Of a stretch of 64,000 bases of DNA, positions 1 to 9,763 are shown piece after piece (positions within the stretch are counted from its first letter, which is position 1; every line of letters starts with the position of its first letter). The notes beneath the pieces were generated by a model, which saw nothing but the letters and a program-made list of their open reading frames with translations, did not search any database and had not been told where the DNA came from. Origin of the DNA: Gemmatimonadaceae bacterium (GTDB taxonomy: Bacteria > Gemmatimonadota > Gemmatimonadetes > Gemmatimonadales > Gemmatimonadaceae); NCBI GenBank assembly GCA_013813715.1, contig JACCRF010000169.1:1-64000 (forward strand), read 5' to 3'. The position numbers were made by a program, and so were the translations under genes.

Positions 1-1251
1 GCTCTGGGCGCCGCTGGATTTTTCATGCATGGGCTTCTTGGCGCTGTACGTCCCACCGTATGTTGGGGACCTGATCCAATCCGGGGCGTGCGGTCCCCAA
101 TCCTTGAAGGGCACGCCGTCCCGGCCAACTGTGAAGTCCAGCCGCGGATCGACCGTCTTTGCCGCAGACGCCGATGCCGTGAGGTTTGAGCTGCTGGCGT
201 TCCAGTTCGGATCCGTCAACGCCGCCGGAAGTCCGGTGCCCGGGTCAGTGGCGAAGTAGTTGACCAGGTTCTGTGACGGCTGGTGGAACCCGCAGCAACC
301 GAACGGGCTGCCGGAATGCGGGAACGTCAGTCGTTCACCCCAGTTGGAATTATCTCCATTCGCCTGGTTGTCATTCGCGGAAGCCTGGTACGCCAGGATG
401 GTCTCCTTCCCGTTTTCAAGGTCCTTGTAACCGGTCCAGACACGATCATAGCTCGCTTCGAGCGCGTACGGCCCGCTCGCCCTGACCTCCCGTAAAGTCG
501 TCAACGCTGCGGCATACTGGCCGGCATAGACTTGAACCCGTCCCTTGTAGGCCTTGGCGGTCCACTGGGTAACTCGTCCCACCTGAGCGTTCCGCGGAGT
601 TGTCGGCAGCAACGCGATGGCGGCATCGAGGTCCTTGATGATCTCCGGGCCGACCTGCTCTGCTGTCGAATTCGCCTTCCGAAAATCCGTGTCGGTTTCG
701 CGGTAGTACGGAATGTTCCCCCACATCCGCCACGCCTCGAAGTGGTAGTGCGCTCTCAGGAAGAGCGCTTCGCCCTCGATACCTTTGGCGTCCACGGCCA
801 GAATCTCACCCGGCTTTGACGTCGTGACGTTCTTGAGGAGGTTGATCGTGGCATTGCTTCGAACCACCCCTTCGTACACGGCGCGCCATTTGTCATTCAA
901 TTCACTCTCGACGCCGGACACGGACCACTGGTATTGCTCGATGGGATCGATGTTAGGCTGGTCGGTAGCCTCGGATCCCTTGTAAGCGTCGTCGCTCGTG
1001 ACGCTCCCCCAGATCCAGTTGCTGGCGGCGGAACCCCAGGCTCCGCCGGCACCGTTGGTATGGTCCAGCTGGCGGTACGCGGCGATGAGGTTGCCTTCCA
1101 CCCCCGCCTTATTCGCGAGCGTACCTGCATCCAATGTTCCCTGCGGCTTCGCGGCATCGGTCAGGAAGTCCTTGCACCCATAAAGCGTGCCGGCCAACCC
1201 CAACACGACTGCCATCCCGCGAAGTAGAGGCTGCCTCGATACCTTTTTCAT
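1..1251 (-). CDS. RagB/SusD family nutrient uptake outer membrane lipoprotein (3' end runs off window)
   Basis: Minus-strand frame from ATG at 1251: MKKVSRQPLLRGMAVVLGLAGTLYGCKDFLTDAAKPQGTLDAGTLANKAGVEGNLIAAYRQLDHT; lipoprotein signal, directly downstream of SusC. Confidence 0.85.
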   Translation of the reverse strand, partial: MKKVSRQPLLRGMAVVLGLAGTLYGCKDFLTDAAKPQGTLDAGTLANKAGVEGNLIAAYRQLDHTNGAGGAWGSAASNWIWGSVTSDDAYKGSEATDQPNIDPIEQYQWSVSGVESELNDKWRAVYEGVVRSNATINLLKNVTTSKPGEILAVDAKGIEGEALFLRAHYHFEAWRMWGNIPYYRETDTDFRKANSTAEQVGPEIIKDLDAAIALLPTTPRNAQVGRVTQWTAKAYKGRVQVYAGQYAAALTTLREVRASGPYALEASYDRVWTGYKDLENGKETILAYQASANDNQANGDNSNWGERLTFPHSGSPFGCCGFHQPSQNLVNYFATDPGTGLPAALTDPNWNASSSNLTASASAAKTVDPRLDFTVGRDGVPFKDWGPHAPDWIRSPTYGGTYSAKKPMHEKSSGAQS

Positions 1252-1280
1252 CGCCGCCCTCTCATTGAAGAATATCATTG

Positions 1281-4200
1281 TCAGAACTGAGTCCTCAGGC
1301 CAACACTGAACGTCCTGTTGCTGGGATAAACTCCCCGATCGACGCCCCGGTACTGATCGCGGATGTCCCCGGCGGATCCGTTCACGTTGGCCGCGGGCAG
1401 TGCTGGATCGAGACCGTCATAATTGGTACGGGTGAACAGGTTCTCCGCCTGCACGTAGATTCTCGAGGCGGGCAGATAGCGTGCCGTGTTCGGCACGTTA
1501 TACCCGAGCTGCAGATTGCGCATCCTCACGTACGAGCCGTCCTCGATATAGTAACTGCTAATCGTCTTGCTGAAGGTGTCGTTCTGATCCAGGCGCGGAT
1601 ACTTGGCGTCCAGGTTCGTCGGCGTCCACGACTCCGCCAGCAGATCTTTGCGAACATTCGTGGAAAAATCCCGGAACACGTAGAAATCCTTCTGGGCGTC
1701 GAAGATGTCGTTCCCGAATGTACCGAACACGGTGCCGGCCAGGTCAAAACGCCCCCGTTGAAATCCCAGGTCCAGGCCTCCCGTGAAGCTCGGATGGGGA
1801 CTCCCGATGATGACGCGGTCGGCCGACGTAATCACCCCGTCGCCGTTCGTATCCCGGAACTTGATCCGGCCGGGCGCGGCGCCGTCTTGTTTCGCATGGG
1901 CTGCGACGTCGGCGGCATCCTTGAAGTAGCCGTCCGCCACCAGCCCGAAGAACGAACCGATGGGCGAGCCCACCTGGTTGATCACCGCATTGCCAATTCG
2001 CGTGCCGATCGGACCGTAGAAGAAGTCCTGAACTCCATCGATGGAGACGATCTCGTTCTTGTAGTGGCTTCCCTGGAAGGTTGCGTTCCAGCTACTCCCC
2101 GTATGCCCGATGGAGAAATCAAAGCCCCTGTTCTTCATCTTCCCAATGTTTACGATCGGCGGCGCCGCAACGCCAGCGGTTGCGGGAAGAGCCGGATTGA
2201 ACAACAGGTTGTGCGTCGCGCGACTGTACACATCGAAGATGACATTGAGCGCGCCGTCGAAAAGCGCGACGTCGGCACCGACGTTTGTCGATCTGTTCTC
2301 CTCCCACTTCAGATTCGGGTTACCGAGGGAGGTCTGGCGGTAACCGGCCAGCACCGAGGTGTTGGATCCTGCGACGTCGTAGTAGGTGTCTCCATTGTTG
2401 CCGCCAAACTGGTTGACAATCCGTCCCGAAGGGATGGACTGGTTTCCCGTCACCCCCCAACCAGCGCGGAGCATTACGTCGGAAAGAACGCGGTTCCCCT
2501 CGAGGAACGGCTCCCGGGAGATTCTCCATCCGAGGCCGAACGCTGGGAAGGTTCCCCACCGTTTCGTCGGGCCCAATCGGGAGGAGCCGTCACGTCGCAC
2601 CGTAAAGCTTGCAACATATTTGTCGGCAAAGTTGTAGTCGGCCTTTCCGAAGTAGGACAACAGCGCGCTCTCGCCGCCGAAGCTGTTGACGACCTTGGTC
2701 TTGGCATCACCAAGGGCATCCCGGACATATCTGGCATTCACGTCCTCGGAGAGGAGGTTGCTCAACGAGCCCTCGATAAACCGGCTGGTGCCATGCGAGG
2801 CTTCCTGCCCCAGCAACACGTTGAAGCCGTGTTGGGAAAACTGCCGGACAAATTTCAGCGTGTTGCTCCACCCCCAATCCGTCGCTTTGTTCTGGTTTTC
2901 ATAAATTGAATTGGTAAATTGGGGCTCGGAGTTTTCAGGAGTAATCTGAGTGAACCCCGAGAATGAGCCTTGATTCACGCTGAATCCGAGATTGCTCCTC
3001 AACGACAGCGAGGGGTTCACGGCGAGGCCGGCAAACACGTTCCCGAACACCCGGTTGTTCGCGGCAATATTATTCCGACCCTCGTACGCATTCTTGAGGG
3101 GATTGGTGTTGTTGCCCAGGCCCACGGCTTTCCCCGACGCGAAATTGCCTTGCACGTCACGCACCGGGACCACCGGCTGCATCAGAATGTTCTTGCCGAT
3201 GAGGCCGGTTTCCCCGCCCTGGTCATCCGGCAGGCCGCCGAAGTGACGCTCACCCGAGACCGCAACGTTCTCGCCGAATTGGAGTTTCTTTCGGGTGAAT
3301 GAGGTGTTGACCCGAACGCTGGCCCGCTTGAAGTTGTTATAGGCCGCCGTGCCGTCCTGATCGAAGTAATTGAAGGAGACGCGGTACGCGTTGTCCTCAC
3401 CAGCGCCTGCGATGCTCAGGTTGTAGTCCCCAACCCTGGCCGCCTTACCAAAGACCGCGTCCCACCAGTTGGTACCGGCGCTGCCAGGCATGATCAGATT
3501 GAGCGGATAGGAATACTTGCTTACATCCACACCGACCGGCCGCCCGTACTGGTCCTCCCCCGTCCTCGTCCCAGGCGCTGCAAAGGTGAACTCAGGCACG
3601 GTGGGGTTGTTGGGGTCCCCGTAAATGTTGGTGGGAACCGGCAATCCCGCGTTCAGATAGCTCTGCTTGACGACTTGGAAGTAGTCAAGTGAGTTCGTGA
3701 TCAGGAACTTATCATAGCCGTTAGTCGGAGTGGCGATTCCGGTTCTCACCGACAGCGTCATCCGCGGGGGACCAGCTGCGTCCCGCTTGGTCGTTTCGAT
3801 GAGGATCACACCGTTGCTGGCTCGCGAGCCGTAAATCGAAGCAGCCGACGCATCCTTCAGCACCTGAACGGACGTGATGTCGTTCGGGTTCAGAAAGTTG
3901 ATGTAGGAGTCCTGAACCGCCACACCATCGATGACGTACAGCGGATCATTGTTCTGGAATGAGCTGATGCCCCGGATTCTGATGGTGCTTCGTGAACCAG
4001 GCGAACCGCTCGCGGCAACCGTGATACCGGGTACGGCGTCCAGCCGCTGCAGGACACTTGCCCCAGTCTGTCGGGCAACGCTCTTGATGTCGATACTGGA
4101 GACGCCGCCGGTGATATCCCCGCGCCGCTGTTCCGTATAGCCGGTAACCACCACCTCCTCCAGATAGGAGACCTGCGCCATGGTGACATCGATCGTGGTG

Positions 4201-4568
4201 CGTCCGGCAATCGTTGTCTGGACCGGGCGCTGGCCGATGTAGGAAAAAGTCAGCACTCCATCTGTGGGTGCCGTGATCGAGTATCTGCCGGTCTCGCCTG
4301 TAACGGCACGGGTAACCGTCCCCTGTACCCTGACCGTAACTCCCGGAAGAGGATCACCGGCCGTAGAGGTTACGGTGCCAGTGATCACTGTTTGCTGGCC
4401 CAATGCGGTTCCGCTCAGAACCAGCGGCAACAGAAAGCTCATCCCTACCGCGCGAAGGAAGCGTGGACGGCTATTCAATGACTGCCTGCGTGACAGAACC
4501 CTCTCCATGAGCAAACCTCCATTTGACTGCATGAGCACTCCTCCATGATGATGCGCGTGCGTCTTCAT
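1281..4568 (-). CDS. SusC/RagA family TonB-linked outer membrane protein
   Basis: 1095 aa; CarboxypepD_reg-like N-terminus (GTVTSTAGDPLPGVTVRVQGT), plug (VLQRLDAVPGITVAASGSPGSRSTIRIRG...PLYVIDGVAV), C-terminal barrel. Confidence 0.95.
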   Translation of the reverse strand: MKTHAHHHGGVLMQSNGGLLMERVLSRRQSLNSRPRFLRAVGMSFLLPLVLSGTALGQQTVITGTVTSTAGDPLPGVTVRVQGTVTRAVTGETGRYSITAPTDGVLTFSYIGQRPVQTTIAGRTTIDVTMAQVSYLEEVVVTGYTEQRRGDITGGVSSIDIKSVARQTGASVLQRLDAVPGITVAASGSPGSRSTIRIRGISSFQNNDPLYVIDGVAVQDSYINFLNPNDITSVQVLKDASAASIYGSRASNGVILIETTKRDAAGPPRMTLSVRTGIATPTNGYDKFLITNSLDYFQVVKQSYLNAGLPVPTNIYGDPNNPTVPEFTFAAPGTRTGEDQYGRPVGVDVSKYSYPLNLIMPGSAGTNWWDAVFGKAARVGDYNLSIAGAGEDNAYRVSFNYFDQDGTAAYNNFKRASVRVNTSFTRKKLQFGENVAVSGERHFGGLPDDQGGETGLIGKNILMQPVVPVRDVQGNFASGKAVGLGNNTNPLKNAYEGRNNIAANNRVFGNVFAGLAVNPSLSLRSNLGFSVNQGSFSGFTQITPENSEPQFTNSIYENQNKATDWGWSNTLKFVRQFSQHGFNVLLGQEASHGTSRFIEGSLSNLLSEDVNARYVRDALGDAKTKVVNSFGGESALLSYFGKADYNFADKYVASFTVRRDGSSRLGPTKRWGTFPAFGLGWRISREPFLEGNRVLSDVMLRAGWGVTGNQSIPSGRIVNQFGGNNGDTYYDVAGSNTSVLAGYRQTSLGNPNLKWEENRSTNVGADVALFDGALNVIFDVYSRATHNLLFNPALPATAGVAAPPIVNIGKMKNRGFDFSIGHTGSSWNATFQGSHYKNEIVSIDGVQDFFYGPIGTRIGNAVINQVGSPIGSFFGLVADGYFKDAADVAAHAKQDGAAPGRIKFRDTNGDGVITSADRVIIGSPHPSFTGGLDLGFQRGRFDLAGTVFGTFGNDIFDAQKDFYVFRDFSTNVRKDLLAESWTPTNLDAKYPRLDQNDTFSKTISSYYIEDGSYVRMRNLQLGYNVPNTARYLPASRIYVQAENLFTRTNYDGLDPALPAANVNGSAGDIRDQYRGVDRGVYPSNRTFSVGLRTQF

Positions 4569-5533
4569 CCTGCGGGTCGTCGCATTGACTTCAGGCCTTG
4601 CATGGTAATCAACTGCCGATACGTCAAGAGCTGAACGTTGCGGGCCTTGAGCGCATCGCTGAAACGCTTTGACGTGAGCGCATCCAGCTCTCCCTGACGA
4701 TTCTTGCTCATTTCGGGGAGTGGCCCGCTGGTGTTCATGTCCAGTAATGCGCCCAACTCGGCGTCGTCTATCCCGACGTGTGTGACCACCATATTGAAGC
4801 GCGGGGAGAGACGATTGATCATCGCCTCGAGGCTGTCGGTTTTTTTCGGCGGCGTCGCCGCGTATTGCGGATCATGCTGGGTCTCGCCAAAGTACCCCGA
4901 CATGCCCAGACCGTAGTCCTTTGCGAGGCGCTCCGTGATGTCACGGAACTCGGGATAGCGGAGCACCGTTCCCATGTGGTAATCGAGGTAGTCGATCTTC
5001 AGTCCCGACCGCTTTGCCCGCTCGATCTGCGCTCGCAGCTCCCTCTCGACTTCCTTCAGATCGGGGCGGTTCTTGTAGAGCTCGTCGGCGGAGGCAAAAA
5101 AATATCCCTCCGCGTCAACCAGCGAAGGGACTGCGGTTCGGCCCAGCACGGGACCCCAGCGATAATTCTTCCACTCGGAATTCAGCGTGAGGTGAATGCC
5201 GACGGCGACTTCGGGATGCCGCTTCAGGATATCCACCGTCTCCTGATACCACGGAGTGGGAAACATCACCGACACCGAAACGGGCAGGCCGGTCGCGATG
5301 AGTTTTTCGAGCGCCATGTTCACGCTGTGGCTCATTCCGGCATCGTCACTTCGGATGACGAGGTAGACCTGCTCGGCAGCAGCGGGACGGCTCGATGTGC
5401 CGGCCTGACCGACAGCGTAAGTCGGCGAGGCGGACAACAACGGGACACACAACACCACTGCTACACACAACAGCACGACTAAAGAACGAAGCAGTCGCGT
5501 ACGACCCTCCGTGGGAGCGGCAATTGCCACCAT
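4565..5533 (-). CDS. ChbG/YdjC (HpnK-like) family carbohydrate deacetylase
   Basis: VIRSDDAGMSHSVNMALEK, VGIHLTLNSEW, DYLDYHMGT motifs; 4-bp overlap with SusC. Confidence 0.85.
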   Translation of the reverse strand: MVAIAAPTEGRTRLLRSLVVLLCVAVVLCVPLLSASPTYAVGQAGTSSRPAAAEQVYLVIRSDDAGMSHSVNMALEKLIATGLPVSVSVMFPTPWYQETVDILKRHPEVAVGIHLTLNSEWKNYRWGPVLGRTAVPSLVDAEGYFFASADELYKNRPDLKEVERELRAQIERAKRSGLKIDYLDYHMGTVLRYPEFRDITERLAKDYGLGMSGYFGETQHDPQYAATPPKKTDSLEAMINRLSPRFNMVVTHVGIDDAELGALLDMNTSGPLPEMSKNRQGELDALTSKRFSDALKARNVQLLTYRQLITMQGLKSMRRPAG

Positions 5534-5571
5534 CTTTACTGCCCCCGGTTCGAGTTGTCAAGTATCCGTGT

Positions 5572-7962
5572 TCAGCGCATCGCTTCGCAGGTGGCCGGTA
5601 CCCTGACGGAACGACCATCCGCTGTCTCCATGCGGAAGCGCAACTGTTTCGTGTCCGCTGAGCTGCCGCCGACCAACACGGCAAAGCTTCCCGGCTCTGC
5701 CACGCGAGCCATACCTGCATCGTGAAACGCGAGATCCTGAATGTCGATCGCGAAGCCGATTGTGCGCGTCTCTCCCGGCGTCAACCGCACGCGGCGAAAT
5801 CCGCGTAGCTCCTGCACCGGACGCGTCACGCTCCCGACGTCATCGCGAACGTAGAGCTGCACGACCTCATCACCCGCGACTCTGCCCGCGTTGGTCACGT
5901 CCACCTCGACGCGTATCGAGTCCCCGGGCCGCATCATCGTCGCGCTGAGTCGCGGCGTGCCGTAACGAAAGCTCGTGTAACTCAGGCCGTGCCCGAACGG
6001 ATAAAGCGGCGTCCATGGCACGTCGTTGTATTTCGACGTGTACTTGTCGTTGGTCGGGGGACGGCCGGTGTTGCGATGATTGTAGTAGATCGGCACCTGG
6101 CCAGTCACGCGCGGGAAGGTCGCGGTCAGCTTGCCGCCGGGGTTGTAATCACCAAACAGCACGTCAGCTGTCGCGGTCCCGTGCTCGACGCCTAGAAACC
6201 ACGTCTCCACGATTGCCGGCACTTTGTCGTGAAGCCATTGAAGAGCCAGCGGGCGTCCATTCATCAGCACGACCACTACAGGTTTTCCTGTGGCGACGAT
6301 CGCCTGCGCGAGCCGCAGCTGCGCGCCCGGAAAGTCGATGCTGGCCCGACTCTCCGCTTCTGCGCTCTGTGAGGGCGACTCGCCGATCACGAGCACGATT
6401 GCATCCGCCCGCTTCGCGAGGCGCACTGCGGCGGCGATTCCCGTAGTGGAGTCGTTCATAGGAGCTGCGCCCCGCTCATACACGACCCGCGTGCGCGGCG
6501 AAACCGCGCGTCTGATACCAGTGACCACCGACACTGCATCCTCCCCGCGGCCAAGCGCTGACCAGTTGCCGATGGCAGCACCGCTGTCTGCGGCCAGCGC
6601 ACCGATCACTGCCAGCGTGCGCAGGTTCTTCGACAGGGGCAGGACGTTGCGATCGTTCTTGAGAAGAACGATTGACTCGCGCGCCACTTCGCGCGCGGCC
6701 GCGCGGTTCGCGGCCGGGAGCGCGACCGCCAGCGCCTGCGCCTGTGCAGCGCTGCCCACTCGGTACGGGTTCTGGAAGAGACCGAGTCGATACTTGAGGC
6801 GCAGCATTCGGCGCACCGCTTCGTCCAGCGTTTGCGGCGCGACGCTTCCCGCACGCACGAGCGACGGAACCTTCTTGCGGTAGATCTCGCTCACCATGTC
6901 GATGTCGACACCCGCATTCATCGCGAGGCGGCCGACGCTGCCACTGTCGGCGCCGACGCCGTGATTTAGCAGCTCGGCGATGCCGGTCCAATCACTCACT
7001 ACCACACCATCGAATCGCCATTCGCCGCGAAGAATATCCGTCAGCAGACGCTTGTGCGCGTGCGCGGGGACGCCGTCGATCTCGTTGAACGCCGCCATCA
7101 GGGTCTCCACGCCGGCGCACACCGCTCCCTGAAACGGTGGCAAATACACGTCGCGCAACGTGCGCTCCGGCACATCGGCGATGTTGTAATCCCGCCCGCC
7201 TTCGGCCGCTCCGTACGCGGCGAAGTGCTTTACTGTCCCCGCGATGGTGGTGGGGTCGCGGAGGCTGCTGCCCTGAAAGCCACGCACTCGCGCGGCGGCC
7301 ATTACCGCCCCCAGATAAGGATCTTCTCCGGAGCCTTCGACGATCCGTCCCCAACGAGGATCCCGCGCCACGTCCACCATCGGCGCGAACGTCCAGCTGA
7401 TGCCTTGCACGGCAGCCTCGGCTGCGGCGGTCCGTGCCGAACGCTCGGCCGCAGCCGGATTCCAGCTGCTCGCCTCGGCGAGAGGGACTGGAAAGATCGT
7501 GCGGAACCCGTGAATCACGTCGAGCGCGAAGAGCAGCGGAATGTGCGTCCGCGACTGCTCCACGGCGATCCGCTGCAATCGCATGACCGTATCTCTCCCC
7601 ACGACATTGAGGAAGGAGCCGACGTCGCCGCGTCTGATCTGCTCGAATCCTGCGGGAGCTCCGCCGGGCCCGGTGGGTTGTCCCAGTCCCGAGAGCTGGT
7701 TGAGCTGCCCCACCTTCTCCTCGAGTGTCATTCCGGCGAGCACAGAGTCGACGAAGCGTCGTTCTTCCTGCTTTTCGCCTGACGCGACCGCTGCGGCTGA
7801 CCCTGTTACGACGGGCTGTTTGCTTGAGCAACCGAGGGTTGCCACAGTACCCAGCAGGTACAGCGTTCGCGACAACTCCGTTCGAGCAAGTCTGATGGCT
7901 GTTCGCACATAGACCTCGCTGGTGGTTAAGGCGCGGGAGCTCAGTTGGACAACAACTACCAC
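5572..7962 (-). CDS. Glycoside hydrolase family 3 beta-glucosidase (lipoprotein-like N-terminus)
   Basis: KHFAAYGAAEGGRDYN, GVVVSDWTGI nucleophile motif, C-terminal FnIII-like domain; real start may be a downstream GTG. Confidence 0.93.
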   Translation of the reverse strand: MVVVVQLSSRALTTSEVYVRTAIRLARTELSRTLYLLGTVATLGCSSKQPVVTGSAAAVASGEKQEERRFVDSVLAGMTLEEKVGQLNQLSGLGQPTGPGGAPAGFEQIRRGDVGSFLNVVGRDTVMRLQRIAVEQSRTHIPLLFALDVIHGFRTIFPVPLAEASSWNPAAAERSARTAAAEAAVQGISWTFAPMVDVARDPRWGRIVEGSGEDPYLGAVMAAARVRGFQGSSLRDPTTIAGTVKHFAAYGAAEGGRDYNIADVPERTLRDVYLPPFQGAVCAGVETLMAAFNEIDGVPAHAHKRLLTDILRGEWRFDGVVVSDWTGIAELLNHGVGADSGSVGRLAMNAGVDIDMVSEIYRKKVPSLVRAGSVAPQTLDEAVRRMLRLKYRLGLFQNPYRVGSAAQAQALAVALPAANRAAAREVARESIVLLKNDRNVLPLSKNLRTLAVIGALAADSGAAIGNWSALGRGEDAVSVVTGIRRAVSPRTRVVYERGAAPMNDSTTGIAAAVRLAKRADAIVLVIGESPSQSAEAESRASIDFPGAQLRLAQAIVATGKPVVVVLMNGRPLALQWLHDKVPAIVETWFLGVEHGTATADVLFGDYNPGGKLTATFPRVTGQVPIYYNHRNTGRPPTNDKYTSKYNDVPWTPLYPFGHGLSYTSFRYGTPRLSATMMRPGDSIRVEVDVTNAGRVAGDEVVQLYVRDDVGSVTRPVQELRGFRRVRLTPGETRTIGFAIDIQDLAFHDAGMARVAEPGSFAVLVGGSSADTKQLRFRMETADGRSVRVPATCEAMR

Positions 7963-7995
7963 TGTTGCAGCGGAGCCGCATCCCAGAGCAACACG

Positions 7996-8082
7996 CTACG
8001 GAACGCGATACGCGCTTACATAGTCCATCACCCTCTGCTGCGGGAACGTCGGCGACACCGGATCGCCGGGCCAGCCTCCGCC
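7996..8082 (-). pseudogene. C-terminal remnant of a GH16-like glucanase
   Basis: Frame reads GGGWPGDPVSPTFPQQRVMDYVSAYRVP*, aligning with the intact GH16 tail in this window (GGNFDGDPRSDAIFPATMLVDYVRVYKP). Confidence 0.6.
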
Positions 8083-8161
8083 TTGTCCGACTTCATAGGG
8101 AAATAGGCACGAAATGTCTGAGGCCATGAGGCCGAATGTCCAGGAATGTCGCAGTCGATTG

Positions 8162-8178
8162 TTGCAACATTGTAGCAA
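8162..8178. promoter_or_regulatory. 17-bp near-perfect palindrome TTGCAACATTGTAGCAA overlapping an extended -10 (TGCTACAAT, minus strand); candidate operator of the GH3-ChbG-SusC-SusD operon
   Basis: Arms match except one position; minus strand reads TTTTTGCTACAATGTTGCAA. Confidence 0.5.
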
Positions 8179-8229
8179 AAACCTGAGTTAGCACCAGACT
8201 TTTGCCCGGACTTTCCCGTCATTCATGCC

Positions 8230-8727
8230 CTACTTTGCCGTGAGAAACAGCCCCCAAAACGCCCCCTCCTCGCCCGCGTGAGCAAGCGGATTACGGCGGG
8301 AGCGAGACGGGTTGATCGCCACCTTCGTCCTCACTTCAATCACCCCACCAGTACCGCCCTTCAATCCGAATGTGCCCCCGGCTTCGGTAACGTCGTAATA
8401 ACGGAAATCGGCTACCTGATTGGCTGGGATGTTACGAAGCGAGTTGAGTCCGCCATACTGCTGTCCATCGACGAATACAATCGCGAAGTCGCTACCCCGG
8501 GGGTCGAACGATGACACCCCATGCGCCTTCAGCCAGTTCGGACGCAGGCGCGCTAATGCGTCGTACGCAGTCATGACGTCGGCATTAGCGGCAAGGATCT
8601 CCTCGGCAGCTAGAAAGTTAGCCCTTCGAGGATCCGTGGATATACGCGACGGACCGGATGTACCGCTGGCAGGGGCGCAGGCGATGATGGCCGTGACTGC
8701 CACCAGATAAAGATGTTTGAGCGACAT
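8230..8727 (-). CDS. Small lipoprotein resembling an isolated TonB-receptor plug domain
   Basis: Lipobox-like ...TAIIACAPAS; FAIVFVDGQQYGGLNSLRNIPANQVADFRYYDVTEAGGTFGLKGGTGGVIEVRTK resembles plug C-terminal strands; no barrel. Confidence 0.6.
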   Translation of the reverse strand: MSLKHLYLVAVTAIIACAPASGTSGPSRISTDPRRANFLAAEEILAANADVMTAYDALARLRPNWLKAHGVSSFDPRGSDFAIVFVDGQQYGGLNSLRNIPANQVADFRYYDVTEAGGTFGLKGGTGGVIEVRTKVAINPSRSRRNPLAHAGEEGAFWGLFLTAK

Positions 8728-8760
8728 TAGTGTCCTCCCAGTTTTGTCACCGCCGCTCTA

Positions 8761-9000
8761 TCAATTCTGCGGCGGATCTTCCGGGACCGCCAGCGCCAAA
8801 TGCTGCACGAACTCGGGGCCCCGCCACATCCCGTCGCAATGCACCCGTGTCTGCGACCCACTTTGTCCGATCGAACGAGCGCCCGCCGGTCCGGCGAACT
8901 CGTGGTGCCATATAGCAGTGGGCGATGTTGCGCGACCGACACAGGCGGCGAGCGCGAAGATCGCGACGAAAACTGGTTTCACCTTAGACCTCTTTCTCAT
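8761..9000 (-). CDS. Hypothetical small lipoprotein
   Basis: 79 aa, MRKRSKVKPVFVAIFALAACVG signal/lipobox. Confidence 0.4.
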   Translation of the reverse strand: MRKRSKVKPVFVAIFALAACVGRATSPTAIWHHEFAGPAGARSIGQSGSQTRVHCDGMWRGPEFVQHLALAVPEDPPQN

Positions 9001-9140
9001 ACAAGCTTTCCTGCCCTCGAGTTCGACCTCCGGACGCTAACGTTGGCTCTGATGGCGCATACACGATAGCGTAGCTCAGCCGAACGCGACATTTTGCGCC
9101 AGCGGCCGCATGACGGTCAACCTCGCCGATCGCCGAGAGC

Positions 9141-9647
9141 ATGAATCGGAACCTGTATGTCGTGATGGGCGTTACCGGCTGCGGCAAGAGCACCGTCGGC
9201 GCGATCCTGGCGCATACGCTCGGCGTCGACTTCGTCGAGGGGGATGACTACCATCCACTCGAGAACGTGCAGCGCATGGCGTCGGGAACTCCGCTCACGG
9301 ACGAGCACCGGGCGGATTGGCTTCAGGCTCTCGTGACTCGCGTTCGCGAAGCAAAGGACGCCGGCACCGGACTGGTGCTGACCTGCTCCGCCCTCAAGCG
9401 ATCGTACCGTGATGCTCTCCACGAAGCAGCGCCTGAGCTGCGATTCGTGTTTCTCGAGGGACCGCGAGAGCTGATCGCCGAGCGCCTCGCCGGTCGGCGC
9501 GGACACTTCATGCCGGCGTCTCTGCTGGACAGTCAGCTCGCGACGCTGGAGCAGCCGGCATTTGACGAGCACGCGTGGGCGTACGACATCAGACAACCAG
9601 CACAGCGAATCGTCGATGACGTCGTGGCCCGCGCATCGGCCAGTTGA
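9141..9647 (+). CDS. Gluconokinase
   Basis: MGVTGCGKSTVGAILA P-loop, EGDDYHPLENVQRMASGTPLTDEHRADWL, TCSALKRSYRD. Confidence 0.95.
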   Translation: MNRNLYVVMGVTGCGKSTVGAILAHTLGVDFVEGDDYHPLENVQRMASGTPLTDEHRADWLQALVTRVREAKDAGTGLVLTCSALKRSYRDALHEAAPELRFVFLEGPRELIAERLAGRRGHFMPASLLDSQLATLEQPAFDEHAWAYDIRQPAQRIVDDVVARASAS

Positions 9648-9763
9648 AGACACGGACGTGACGGAGGATCTTGGTGTGGCTGGTTTGGGGTTCACGATGC
9701 CTTTTGATGTGGGGGTCTAACCGTTCTCGGCGGCGCGTTCGGCGCCGGTCTGGAGGAGGTTCC

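Noticed and set aside
1278-2909. 543-aa plus-strand ORF
   Set aside because: Shadow ORF antisense to a complete SusC; no recognisable domain, typical of GC-rich DNA
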